Below the pieces are notes generated by a model. That model worked only from the letters and a program-made list of their open reading frames with translations. It was not told the origin of the DNA and ran no database searches. 64,000 bases of DNA from Blasia pusilla (lineage: Eukaryota > Marchantiophyta > Marchantiopsida > Blasiales), in assembly GCA_050084515.1 (NCBI GenBank), contig CM114273.1, positions 21,018,001 through 21,082,000 on the forward strand. Direction: 5' to 3'. Within the stretch, counting starts at the first letter, position 1. Every line of letters starts with the position of its first letter. Made by a program: the position numbers and the translations under genes. Below are positions 1-10,858 of the stretch, in pieces.

Positions 1-646
1 CAGTCTCCTGATGTTTCTAGCTTTCAAAGGAATTATATATAGATAGTGCTAATGATTGGACACACGGGCTGAGAACTCCGGCACCGCTGCTGCCTGTCCG
101 CTTCTTTCCAAGCCCCTCCCTGCCCTCCCGCCATCCCCCATCTTGCCCTCAGCTTGAGTATCGGCAGCTTTGGCTCACATTGCATTGGCTCAAAGTATCT
201 TTTGCCAAGTCTTGGGTTTAAGTACTTTTCAGATCCACATTTTCTTGAGCTCCATTGTTTCTTTAGCACCTACTAAGTGACACGTTTATGTTCTTGTGAC
301 TTTGCACTTAAAGCTTAGAGTTTTACCCAGGTGGAGCCTTGGGTAGGGCACTAGGGCTCGCGGGTTTAGATTACTTTAGTGAATTGCACAACAGTAAGAG
401 AAAAATTTTACTCAGAATATAGTAGGTCCTTTACACCATATTTTAGTATCTACGTCATAGTTTACACTCTCTCTTCTACACTCTCTGAGCCTCTACATGG
501 CTAAGAGACATCTAACAATGAATGAGATGCTACACAAGGAAGTTAGTCAAGACTTTGCAGAGGAGAACAGTAGGTCATGATCATCGGATGGGAGAGAAGG
601 GGACAAATCAAATACTCCTCCGACAAGTCAGAGTGAGAAAAATAGA
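1..646. other. Non-coding leader of the hAT remnant
   Basis: No convincing frame. The first ~137 bases recur at 41345-41482; the rest is deleted in the right copy. A shortened version of the first 50 bases also occurs at about 40872-40920. It may be the 5' untranslated part or end sequence of the hAT element, but I cannot define a terminal inverted repeat. Confidence 0.4.
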
Positions 647-2732
647 TTGGCTTGGAAGGATGTTTGGTATACTTTGTTCGATTGGATAGAATTCCATGTA
701 GAATCTGGTTGGATTTTTTGCAAAGTTTGTAGACAGGGTAAGGGGAAAAGCTCCTTTGCCAGGGATGATGCCTTCACAGATCATGGTAAGTCGAATGAGC
801 ACATGAAGCTTGCATGGGCTACGAATGTGGGGAACAGATCCATGGCCAAGGCTATAGCCACTACAAATCGGACTTGTGATATTGCACTTTTGACTCTGTT
901 CAAATGTGCATATTTCGTTGCAAAGGAAGCCTTGCCATTTTCAAAGTTCTCAAATCTGTGTAAGTTATTGATTTCTGTGAATGCACCTATAACCCGCGAC
1001 TTGTACCAAGATGAAAAAAGTTGTGCTGATAAGTGTTATTATATTAGCCATGTTCTTCTCTGGAGGAACCTTTCTAAAGTGCAACAATCTCCTTTCTTTG
1101 GGATAATGATTGACGAGTCCACAGATATATCTGTCACTGGACACCTTGTTGTATTTGCAACTTACTTAGATGAGGGGCAAGTAGAGAGTTGTTTTATAGG
1201 ATTGCTACAATGTCCAGAGAAATGTTCGAACGCAATCACTAACAATTTGTTGGAGTTGATAAAGGATTCGGGACTTGAGGGATCAAAACTGGTTGCTTTT
1301 AGATCTGATGGAGCTTCTACTATGGTAGGAAGCCAAAACGGAGTAGCATCTCAGCTGAAACAAAAGTTAAATCCTTTTATGTTGTTTGTGCATTATGTGG
1401 CGCACAGGACAAATCTCGCTACTTTAACAGCAGCAAAAGGTGTAGGGTGTAAGGAAATATCTATAGAAGTAGATTCAATCTTGAATGCAGTAGCTGGATA
1501 TTTTAGAAGGTTGTTCAAGAGGAAGTGTGGTCTTGCAACTTTGCAAGAGAAGTTGAACGATTCTCAAAAAGTGATGAAGAGGTACCACAAGATTCGCTGG
1601 TTGTCACGTTGGCAGGCTGTTACTACTTTATGTGACTCATTGGAATCTGTCCTTGCATATTTCAGAGATATCTTGCCCTCGGAAGATGATGGTAATGCTG
1701 CAAATTTGTATAGCAAACTCAGATCATTTCATATGATCTATCAGCTGTACTTTTTGGCAGATATTTTGTTTCTTCTTGCTAACTTGAGTAAGGTGTTCCA
1801 ATATAAGTTTGTAGATATTAGTACCATAGGTAGTATAGTGACTTCTGAAATAGCTTCCAGAACAATGAATTTTGTAATGGAGAACCCTAATCTTAATGCC
1901 TCCACTTTCTCTGAAGAAAGTGGTTATCACATTCTACCAGACTTTGGTCCTCCGGGGGGTTATTTGAAACGTTTACAATCTGAGATTAGGGGCAGAAAGT
2001 TCCACAACATAGAAATGTTGAGGAATCGGATAGGAAAGGATCTAGAGGCTGCCTTATTGTTTCAGAAGAATTTTTGAGAGTGTTTGTGTAGCTTTACGAG
2101 ATCGGTTTAGGGATAACAACTTGATTAGTGCTATGAGGATAATGAATCCTCTACACATGCCTTCAAGGCAAGTGGGACTAAATAGTTGGGGTTGTAAGGA
2201 ATTGGATGACCTCTGTGCACATTTTGGGACGGACTTAGCCTTCAAAGGTCACTTGCAACCTTCTTTACTAAGTGTAGGAGCTGTGAAACAAGTGTTTCAA
2301 TCATTTAAGCTCATGGCCACCACGGAGTGGAAAGATCGGAACTTCAAGGACTTGTGGGCTATGGTAAGTTGGAGCCCGTCCTTGCAATGTAAGTTCTCTA
2401 ACTTGCTCATTTTAGCCAATATTGCTAGGGTATAGTGTGTAAGTACTGCTATTTGTGAGAGAGCTTTCTCTGTGCACAATGTGATTAAGACTAAAAGTAG
2501 GAATAGGTTAATAACAAAGCATTTGGATGTTGTTCTTAGGATTGCCTTAGAGGGGAAAATAGATGATAATGAAGCTTTGTTGGTTGAATCTGTAGTTCTT
2601 TGGAAGAATTCATCACACTTTAGGTATGTGTATGCCAATCCCGAGAGATATATTCCTGAGATAGAAATTCCACCAGATGTTCGCATAAATTTAAATGCCT
2701 TAGACCCAAGTGAAGTTGTTGTGGATGTGTAA
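647..2732 (+). pseudogene. hAT-family transposase remnant (left copy)
   Basis: Broken transposase of the hAT superfamily, the enzymes that cut and paste DNA transposons. The first block (647-2077) begins with a Cys-containing zinc-finger-like stretch (FCKVC... H..SNEH), followed by the RNase-H-like core signature MIDESTDIS and the downstream SDGASTMVG and H.VAHRTNL elements. Blocks at 2121-2435 and 2472-2732 lie in other frames. The last contains the C-terminal dimerisation motif of hAT transposases, with the ICERAF-type sequence followed by KSRNRL. Frame breaks occur near 2077 and 2360-2440, and TAG interrupts the dimerisation region at about 2431. The gene is therefore non-functional, but it is longer than the right copy, which lacks the middle. 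Family assignment is confident; the exact clade is not known. Confidence 0.85.
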
Positions 2733-2778
2733 GATGAGGGGGAAAAGCTTAGTGGTAGGGATAAGGGGGTCCCTTTTC

Positions 2779-2818
2779 TAATACATTGAAGCTTTTACTA
2801 AAAAGCTTCAATGTATTA
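2779..2818. repeat. Perfect 18-bp hairpin
   Basis: Arms 2779-2796 and 2801-2818 are exact complements around a four-base loop (ACTA). It lies just downstream of the hAT frame and is conserved base for base at 42989-43028. It may be a terminator or 3'-end structure of the hAT transcript. Confidence 0.8.
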
Positions 2819-2830
2819 TAGAGGGGTAAA

Positions 2831-2885
2831 ATCCTTGGCTCTCAGGTGGTGGGAGGCCTAGCCAGGTTCAATTCCTGCCAAGGAT
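2831..2885 (+). other. tRNA-like fold, possible SINE-type remnant
   Basis: A nine-base terminal stem (ATCCTTGGC with GCCAAGGAT) encloses a B-box-like GGTTCAATTCC inside a T-arm-like hairpin, and an A-box-like TGGCTCTCAGGTGG. No anticodon arm is visible and the length is only 55 nt, so it is not a normal tRNA. The right copy at 43041-43095 keeps the terminal stem despite a few substitutions. Confidence 0.3.
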
Positions 2886-4027
2886 GATGTACTAAAAGAA
2901 AGTGTGAAGTGAATGTTTGCAATAAAATTGAGGTCTAGACTCCATAAGAGGTTGAATTGGAGAAGAAATGAAAAGAGGCTTAAGTCCAAAAGATACGTGG
3001 AAAAGAATTTCCGGTTAGTATTTCAAATATCGGGATATCAGCTAAACAACATTCCGAGTAATAAAAAATGAACTACGGAGAAGAATAAAATTTTGGAAAA
3101 TTTCTGAAAACTTTTAAAAAAACCCCAGAAATTTCCCGGGAGTTTCAAATATTACCTTATGAAACCGGTTGAAAAATTTTAATTACCGGTTTATTCAACC
3201 TACTGCCAAAAACTTACCCCCTCTTGTAAAAAACTCCCCGGACCCTGGTCCGATATCCCGACGATTTCGAAAGGGCGGATTTGGAGGACGTGAAATTTTT
3301 ACGTGTTTAAAGCCCTTGAGCATAAAGTAGGGACGGTTTCCATTTATTTCCGAATAACTTCAAATTTGATAGATTTCTTATAGATTCCGTAATTTGGAGG
3401 CTCCGTGATTGAGATACACGCACAAACCGTCGGAGGTGAAGATCCACCTCCGACGGTACCCGCACGGCCATATACGTCCCAGCCTACAGCACGTTTATGA
3501 GACGCCCTAATGTACTAACACGTCCACGACATCGGACGGACGGATTGTGAAGGGAACACGTTTGCCCAAAATTGACTCAAGAAACCAACAGAGAAACACG
3601 TCCATAAAATAGGGGGCCACATGTCTGGCAGCACGAGACCAGCTGCCGCAAAGACGCAAACTCATCTATGCATCTTTTTTCTAGGTGCAAACATAACTAT
3701 CTGTCTATTTTGTTCCGACATGTTATAATTTGACGATATGTCTGGACTGTTAAGACATGTGGCAAAGTGTCTCTTCTTTGATTGGTTAAATCATAAATAG
3801 TTCTGTAATGCATGATTTTATTTTATTCCTGGTGATAAGGGCTTTTATGTGCTTAGTCATATTCTAATTTGTTGACATGTGCCCAAACTTGTATGCGGCC
3901 TGGTACAACCTTGGAAGTGCGGTGGGATGCATTGAGTGCATGAAAATGTAGCCATATTTTAGGCTCTAAAGAAATCTATACTATTAACAAGTATGCGGCC
4001 CCTTTGTTCTTGCTAAAAAAGACGAGT
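2886..4027. other. AT-rich non-coding stretch
   Basis: No gene recognised. It matches 43096-44238 in the right copy with scattered substitutions. It contains the 13-bp hairpin at 3426-3457 and is otherwise without evident structure. Confidence 0.6.
3426..3457. repeat. 13-bp hairpin with a GTCGGA core
   Basis: Arms ACCGTCGGAGGTG (3426-3438) and its complement (3445-3457) flank a six-base loop. Conserved at 43636-43667 with only the loop changed. The CCGTCGGA core resembles the palindromic repeats of the downstream DNA transposon, but the arms diverge after that. Confidence 0.75.
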
Positions 4028-4870
4028 AAGGTGCTCGTACGATGCACGAGAAATAAAAAATTGTTTGAAAAGTTAGTGTATAGCTCGTGAAGGAAAGAGA
4101 TTAATGATATTGCACATAAATTCAAATTATTTCCTTGCTGCCCGTAGCATGTGAAACATTTTCTTGTTGCCCACTTACTACGTGTCAAGCATAAAGGTTT
4201 TTGCAAATCAAGAAGGCACTCTCCCATAATAATATTGATAAGGTGCCTGTACGATGCATGGGAAATAAAAAGGTGTTTGAAGAGCTAGTGTATAGCCCGT
4301 GAAGGGAAGAGATTGATCATGTTGCACATAAATTCAAATTTTTTTTGCTGCCCGTAGCATGTGAAACATTTTCTTACTGCCCAATTGTCACGTGTCAAGC
4401 ACATAGGTGTTTGCAAATCAAGAAGGCACTCTCCCATAATAATATAGATAAGGTGCCCGCGCGATGAATGGGAAATAAAAAAGTGATTGAGGACCTAATG
4501 TATAGCATGTGAAGGGAAGAGATTAATGATATTGCACATAAATTCAAATTTTTTTCTTACAATCCGTAACATGTGAAATATTTTCTTGCTGCCCAGTTGC
4601 CATGTGTCAAACAAAGAGGTATTTTCAAATCAAGAAGGGACCCTCCCATAGTAATATAGATAAGGTCCTTGTGTCATACACGTGAAATAAAAAAGTGTTT
4701 GAAGAGCTAGTGTATAGCCGGTCAAGGGAAGAGATTAATGATGTTACATATAAATTCAAACTTTTTTTAACTGCCCATAACATATGAAACATTTTCTTGC
4801 TGTCCAATTGCCACGTTGTCGTGTCGAGAGCTTTTCTTCGAGTAAGGGCGGACCTTCTAGTTGCGGCACA
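4028..4870. repeat. Tandem repeat, four ~212-bp units
   Basis: Units begin at about 4028, 4240, 4450 and 4662. Each starts AAGGTGC..GT.CGATG and contains GAAATAAAAA, TAGTGTATAGC, TTGCACATAAATTCAAAT, GTGAAACATTTTCTT and AATCAAGAAGG. The fourth unit is the most diverged. The same four units are present in the right copy. Confidence 0.9.
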
Positions 4871-5446
4871 CGTGGTTGATGCAAGATGAACTCTATAAGA
4901 AGTTCCCCTTTTTCAATACAGAATTATTATATAAACCCTCCATTCTCTCACGACAGGAATTACGAATGGTAGTGCCGAGACGATCACTTCTTCATGACAT
5001 CGAACACCAAAATTCCTAACTATAAAGTCCTTGTAAACTACTTTACGCTTGTAGACAAGAAAAATAGGACAACTAGTGTTAAACCCTACCCGAGTAGGCC
5101 TATTAACATCCATGGATCGCTATATAAGAACATACAATGTACAATCCCATGTCCTCCCATACGTGACAATAGGAAGAATCAGGGGAGTTGGAGATTGCAT
5201 AACCCGGTTCATGAATGCCTCTCCAAAATGGTAAACTAGATAGCAAGTAAACCAGTGCCTATCTACAAAGGGGTGAAACACGAGAATCTTCTCGTGCTCC
5301 ATCCCTATTGTCGTGCGCATACATATCACTACACAACATATATCATTGGTCACATCTACACCACACAACATGGATCTTCCCCACACACGGGTCGATCCAC
5401 ATATGTACAAAAATCAACTCATACAAATACATGGAGATTCCAAAAA
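4871..5446. other. Non-coding stretch beside the retrotransposon
   Basis: No supported gene; small open frames here look incidental. The last ~135 bases (about 5310-5445, starting TTGTCGTGCGCATACATAT) are a repeat found once here but twice in the right copy, on both sides of the LTR (about 45520-45658 and 46138-46260). Confidence 0.5.
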
Positions 5447-5580
5447 AAAAATAGAGAGTAGTAAAAACGGCGCACGCAGCCCAAAACTCCACTCCTCAAT
5501 CTACATCGGCATATCGAGCCTCGTCCACCCTGTGCTATCAAGGAATCCGGACGCTAGCACCCTAGTCCTATCTCACACAT
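5447..5580 (-). repeat. 3' LTR fragment (left copy)
   Basis: Matches the last ~130 bp of the LTR at 45659-46138. The upper end is cut by the deletion at about 5580, where LTR sequence (ATCTCACACATA) runs into integrase coding sequence (CCTCGCACATACG). Confidence 0.7.
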
Positions 5581-5582
5581 AC

Positions 5583-5852
5583 CTCGCACATACGTAGGAT
5601 CGTGCATCCTGCAGTCACATCTAGCATCGTGGATGCCGCCTGCTGTAAATACACGTAATCCCCAGGATGAAGCCTCCTAATTCCTTGACGATAACCTCCT
5701 CCACAAATGGTCGCGTACCTCAATGTATCTCTATGTTGAGCAATAGCTAAGTTCTCAAACGCCATAGGCATAACTCTATGAAAAATATCCTCCCTCTGAG
5801 AACACGCTTGTACCCACATATCTGGATCATCAAGGTCTAACACCTCCGCCAT
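5583..5852 (-). pseudogene. Integrase C-terminal region, truncated (left copy)
   Basis: Homologous to the N-terminal half of the frame at 46372-46926. It contains the GDYVYLQQA segment, which has the position and look of the small barrel domain (GPY/F-like) at the end of Ty3/gypsy integrases. It ends abruptly at the deletion junction, so the PHD finger of the right copy is absent and the last residues come from LTR sequence. Confidence 0.6.
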
Positions 5853-5920
5853 GTTACGTCAAATAGCTGCAGGTAAATCTGGCTCTCTCCCAAAGTGCAA
5901 AAAGTACGGTGAAAATAACG

Positions 5921-6822
5921 CTAAGGATGCATGCCGACTAAGTGATAACCCATAGCCAACCATAGCAATTGTAGGTCCCACTCCCTCAACTGTCCCCGCT
6001 GCAAGCCATACTTGCACAATCCTCTGTTCATCGTTTGTACCACTCTCTCCGCCAACCCATCCGCCTCAGAATGATCTTTGGACTTGGTGCGGTGATCTAT
6101 CAGCCCCTGATCACACAAGGCCTGAAACTCTCCCCTGAACTCGATACCCTGGTCAGTCAACACCTCCGCCGGTGCACCAAAGTGACTAAGCAGACAATCT
6201 AGAAATGCATAAGATGTTCCCTCGCTCGCCTTGTCCGGTAGTGCCACCAACTCTATCCACTTGGAGAAATGCTCCACCATGACCAACACGTACCTATGAT
6301 GACGCTCCGTCAATGGCAAAGGTCCCGCAAAGTCTAAACTCCACTGATAACCTAAACCCATAATAGGCAAAGGATGTAACTACGGAGTGGGAGCATTGAA
6401 GGATGCTCAAACTCTGTCACATACCATACATCTGGCCACAAACTGTTGTACCCAAGTATGCATGCCGCGCCACCAATACTGAACCTGGAGTAAGCTATAA
6501 GTACGCTTTACTCCAAAATGCCCAAACTCCTCATGGGCATGTCACACTACACGTGCTCGCTCGGAAGGATGAGGTACCACTCGTATCCTACCATCTCCCC
6601 ATACCCGCAAAATGGGGGTTCCCCCACCTGAACCTCCTGGCTCGCTGTAGGATCCAATCCCGCTCCCTAGCACTCACTCTCCTTGCAATGACGCCAGTGC
6701 GCAAGAACTCCATAACCTCCACATCATCATGGACATCACGACCACTTGTCACCTCCTCACTGACCTCCGAATCCAAAGACTCATCATCCAACTCCACCAC
6801 TGGAGTCATCACCTATGGTTGA
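5921..6822 (-). pseudogene. Integrase remnant (left copy)
   Basis: The catalytic core is readable at 5921-6370: DFAGPLP with the first Asp, VLTDQGIEFRGEF with the second, and ADGLAERVVQTMNR with the Glu, the D,D-35-E layout of retroviral-type integrases. The preceding part (6403-6822) aligns with the zinc-binding N-terminus seen better at 47454-47888 but is broken by frameshifts here. It would insert the cDNA copy into the host genome; this copy cannot make a full protein. Confidence 0.8.
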
Positions 6823-6979
6823 CCTACCATAGTCAACCAACAAAGACAGGCAGATGCATGCCAACCGGGCACCATCTCCTCATCACTCTCTCTGTGTCAT
6901 CGAGCTCCTGTGTCGTCTCTCTGGCTCGGACATGGGTTATGACTCAACCCATCTGCATCCTAGTTCAGCCAACCTGGCC

Positions 6980-7500
6980 TATGAATCACCTCAAACTCAT
7001 ACTCCTGTAGTAATAGCCCACTTGGCAAGCTTTCCCGTAAGCTTGTTGGACTCCATCAACCACCTCAATGGCTGATGATCAGTGATAAGTGTGAAACGGT
7101 TTCCAAATAAATAGCACCTGAAATGTGCCACAACCCACACTGCAGCCAAGCACTCTCCCTCATAGGAGTTGTACTTTGCCTCAGCAATGTTGTTCGATCG
7201 GCTCGCGTAAGCCACAACGAACTCCCTCTCCTCGTCATCCCTCTAAGTAAGCACTGCTCGTAGATCCAACATGCTCAAATCCGTATGTAATTGGAATGGG
7301 CGATCCCTAACCGGTCTCTGTAAAATAGGTGAGGACATCAACCTGTCCTTGAGCTCCTGAAATGCTCGCTCCTGATCATCCCCCCACAACCAAACCTAAT
7401 CAAGTCTCGTCAACAAGGTCAAAGACTTTGCGATCGCACTAAAACCCTTGACATACCGCCGATAGAAGTTTTTCCAGTCCAAGAAACGCTCGAACTCGAC
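6980..7500 (-). pseudogene. RNase H remnant (left copy)
   Basis: The block at 6997-7215 carries the Ty3/gypsy RNase H sequence YEGECLAAVWVVAHFRCYL followed by TDHQPLRWLM. Upstream bases to about 7500 encode the connection segment from reverse transcriptase (MDWKNFYRRYVKGF in the right copy). A frame change near 7010 ends the domain early. In the element this activity would remove the RNA strand during reverse transcription. Confidence 0.8.
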
Positions 7501-7536
7501 TCACATCTATAGGGCGTGGAATCTGCACAATAGCCT

Positions 7537-8377
7537 CTACCATTGTTGCTTAACGGCTAATCCACTCGGGTATATGGTGTGTCCCAAGTACTCAATCTGC
7601 TCCTGAAAGAATCTGCACTTGCTTGGATGTAACTTCAGTCCATATAACTGCAATCGCCGAAACACCTCCTCCAGGTGTCGCTCATGCTCCTCAACCGTGG
7701 AACTGAAGATAAGAATATCACCTATGTAACATCGTACAAACTCCAAGCCAACCATAATCATATCCATCACTCTCTGAAACTCTGCAAGCGCGTTCTTCAA
7801 CCCAAATGGTATGAACCGCCAGTGATACAAGCAATCTCTCCCGAACCGATCTATCCCCCAGAATGCTATCTTCTCCCTGTCCTCCAACCTGATAGGAAGC
7901 TGATGATAGCCAGCACAGAGATCTAAACAACTGAAGATCTTTGCATGCCCTACCGCATCAAAGATCTCCTCAAGAGTAGGCATGGCATACCGATCTGACC
8001 TTGTCTATTGGTTGATGGGACGGTAATCTCCACACATCTGCCTATCCATCCAATTGCCATACATATCCTTTTTTCACCGGCATGACTATAGCAGATGCAT
8101 ACTCCCCATGTGATAACTCCACAAGTCCTGCCTCCAACAAGTCCTGACTCCTGCTATGAATCAAGGCTCGCTCCATATTAGAATACCTGTAGGGTTGACG
8201 AAAGATCGGCGTATCACTAGCCAACTCAATTCGTATCCCGGGACCCTTCAGCGTACCCAAGTCTCTCATACTGAAGGCAAAATAACTGACATGCCCTCTC
8301 AAAAACCTATGAACTCGCCGTCGCTCTCCTCCTATCAACTTGAGACCTATCACAGGCTCCCAAGTCTCCATCCTCAC
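7537..8377 (-). pseudogene. Reverse transcriptase remnant (left copy)
   Basis: Two blocks (8042-8377 and 7537-7983) give the standard Ty3/gypsy order: fingers sequence with QPYRYSNMERALI, then LDLCAGYHQLPI, PFGLKNALAEFQRVMD, the catalytic box as YIGDILIFS, and LGHTI near the end. In the catalytic box the usual first Asp of YxDD is Gly (codon at 7720-7722), which should abolish polymerisation. The right copy has lost this box altogether. Frame breaks near 8040 separate the blocks. Confidence 0.88.
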
Positions 8378-8527
8378 CTCACTCGGAGAGGACGCAACCT
8401 CCGGCTTTGGTTGCTATGTAGCAACCTTAGCCACCTCCGCAGCAGCCACTCCACTCTGACCTCCTACACCATGCTCCACATCCAAAAAATGAACATATTC
8501 TACTTTGGCCGCCTTTGCACTCTCCGT

Positions 8528-9838
8528 TCAAACGATGTCCCAGGAAGTCCATGGGTGCCTATCTCTCCTAGTCCCGCCCCCAGCCAATGTCTGTACAGAC
8601 CCTGTAGGCAATGGTCCAACTCGTGGACCTAACGGCATGGATGACACTCGCATCCATCTTTGCTCAACCATACCTAGGCTGACTATCCATGTGAGACAGT
8701 TGAGGTCCATCGCCTACCCCAACACCTGTCTCCGGGATGCCTCAATCATCCTTGGCACGGCCGTAGTACCTATAAGGAACCCCATGGCGTGCTCGTGCTC
8801 ATCTGTTGTAGGCTCCTCCAATGCTCCGGTCACCTCATCCCAAATCATGCTTGGCCCTCCCTGGCAAAAGGCATGGGATTTTGGGAAGCTCACCAACGTA
8901 GGTAAAGCTACCCTCAACTCCCCCACCCTATTGGCCATCGCCAACGGTGGTCTATCATCCCGCGTCACCACCTGAGATCAACGCCCTGAGCGCAAAATAG
9001 CATCCACTGTGAGATGTGGTGCTCTCTGGACTCCATCGTATGCTTAACTTAGTACCTCTTATGGTATCAGGTTTGTCCACCACAATCGGGGCCGATGGGC
9101 ACGTGACCCAACTCTCGATGCATCTAACAATACAGAAGGTCCCAACCATGACCTCACCTGATGCATTCTTGTCATCATACCTGCACGAGTGTCTCCCAAC
9201 AATGGCACGTTCTCCAAAATGTACGCTGGAAAACATGTCTGTCTCTCCGGCAAGTGTTGTACTACTCGCAGCATCTCCAAAAATATCCCTGACCTTAGAT
9301 CATGCAATCCAAATCCTCGGCTAGCTGATGAATGACCCTAATATGGCCATCCAGCAATCACCAAATGAATGGTGCCAACTCTATCTAGATCCTACGCCCC
9401 CACCAAAGAGATGTCGGCGGGTAGTGTATGTTGATATCCCCGTACAACAAATATTGGAAACAACTCAGGATACCTCTGGACCAATCTCGCTACGTGACGT
9501 AATGATACTCGCCGCGCGGTCTTATCTCTCTCCACATAAAGGTAATGATGCACCCGTATGCCCGCCTGCAATACTGCAGCCAATCTGGTGCTAATCCCTC
9601 CAAAGAGATCTAACACCCTAGCACCCTCCTTTGGAGATTGCCACACAACGGGTGTAGTATCCAGTAGGGTCAACGTCTCCACTCCAGAAGCCCGATCGGC
9701 ACCTGACTCTCGCTGCTCCGAGATAAAGGCATGACTCCACGCCTGCCTCACGAAGTCGTCGACACTCCTTTGTAGGTCTCGAGTTGTACTCCACAATGGT
9801 GAAGAGGTCTCGCCCACATGGGAAGAGACACCCGCCAT
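8528..9838 (-). pseudogene. C5 cytosine DNA methyltransferase domain in a retrotransposon (left copy)
   Basis: Blocks at 9392-9838, 9059-9307, 8714-8971 and 8528-8710 together give a full methyltransferase fold order: motif I VLDLFGGIST (AdoMet binding); an acidic YVERD (motif II-like); motif IV as LVIAGWP followed by Tyr and TAG (9338-9343), where a catalytic PCQ is expected; motif VI ILENVP; motif VIII HRPRLWWTNL; motif IX around ALPTLVSF with DEHEHAMGF; motif X around RRQVLG then TAG then AMDLN. By eye the VI-VIII region is closest to DNMT3/DRM-type enzymes. It lies between protease and reverse transcriptase on the same strand, so it was part of pol. The Cys loss and several stops make it dead. 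Confidence 0.8.
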
Positions 9839-9967
9839 GGCCTATCTCTCCATGAGACTATCCGCTACTGGGACATCCTCCGCATGTGCGTTCCCCTCCA
9901 ACAACTCTCCTGGCCAGCTAACACTACTTGTGAAAGTTGCCAACGTGGTCACAGACTCATCTCGTGA

Positions 9968-10858
9968 TCAACCACCTCGACCCGCAAAGTGCACAGGTAA
10001 CTCACTCGTCCGGACGTCATCCGACTGCCACCCTGATCGATAAGCAATGGTCTCCCCCCACAAGTCAAGGATGAATCCTAGGGGATATAACACTGTACTC
10101 CCCACCAACACATCATATGACTCAGCTGGTGTCGTAATCGCACGTGTGCGCACCATAACACTATCCGTTGCATGCTCTGGCTGGACTCTAACAACTATCT
10201 CCTGTCGAGTCATATACTCCGTGGGTGATACGCCCCCAATCGAGGTCTATATCTGGAAGGGACAAGTCTCAATGTCGGCCTTCCGTAACCCCAACGCTAA
10301 ACACGCCGCCTTCCCTAACATCAAGGGTTGCGCACCCGAATCAAGTAGGACGCGTTGTGGGTGGTATACTATCCCCGTCGAACTAACCAAGCAAAATACT
10401 CCAAATCGGTTATCCAGTAAAACTACTCCAAGTGTCACCACTGGTCGCTCTATGGCCGGTCGAGCTGGCATATCTACCAACTTCGCCGTCGCCGCATGCC
10501 ATGACTCTATGGGGGACGTCCCGAGCACTGGCTCTGAGGGCAAGCCCAACAACTCCTCAACTACCTCTGAACAAGAAGTAGTCACCTCTCCACGCTCACA
10601 CAACGTGGAGGCCAACCGGAACACCTCAACTGGTCCAACTCCCAACATCGCCAACTCTATGGCAAAAAATAGCGGAGTCTGATTCACTCTAGTGGCCACC
10701 TCCAACACTATGGTCGACACTGACTCCACTCGAGCCGGCATAGGAGTTGTCACTCCAACCCCTCGTGACGTCCATGTACCTGCTTGAGCTGTAGGTATCG
10801 CTGGTCGTCGAGGCACCATCGATGGTATGTGTGTAGTGCCTCCGACAATGTGAATGAC
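9968..10858 (-). pseudogene. Retroviral-type aspartic protease remnant (left copy)
   Basis: The active-site loop reads VLLDSGAQPLML (D-S-G-A), about 10340 on the minus strand. The second half of the fold has SYDVLVGSTVLYPLGF, typical of the C-terminal part of Ty3/gypsy proteases. A TAG (at about 10245) sits between the two halves in both copies. In the element this enzyme would cut the gag-pol precursor. The upstream linker (Val/Thr-rich) is of unknown function. Confidence 0.75.

Noticed and set aside
2831-2885. Functional tRNA gene
   Set aside because: Too short and no anticodon arm; kept only as a tRNA-like fold.
5255-5597. Plus-strand small proteins at 4994-5597 (repeated at 45206-45838)
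   Set aside because: Frames cross the LTR edge and non-coding repeat, are not preserved in a coding manner, and have no recognisable domain.
8505-8975. Plus-strand frames opposite the methyltransferase
   Set aside because: No domain, and they are shadows of the conserved minus-strand frame; the same is true of other long opposite frames in the element.
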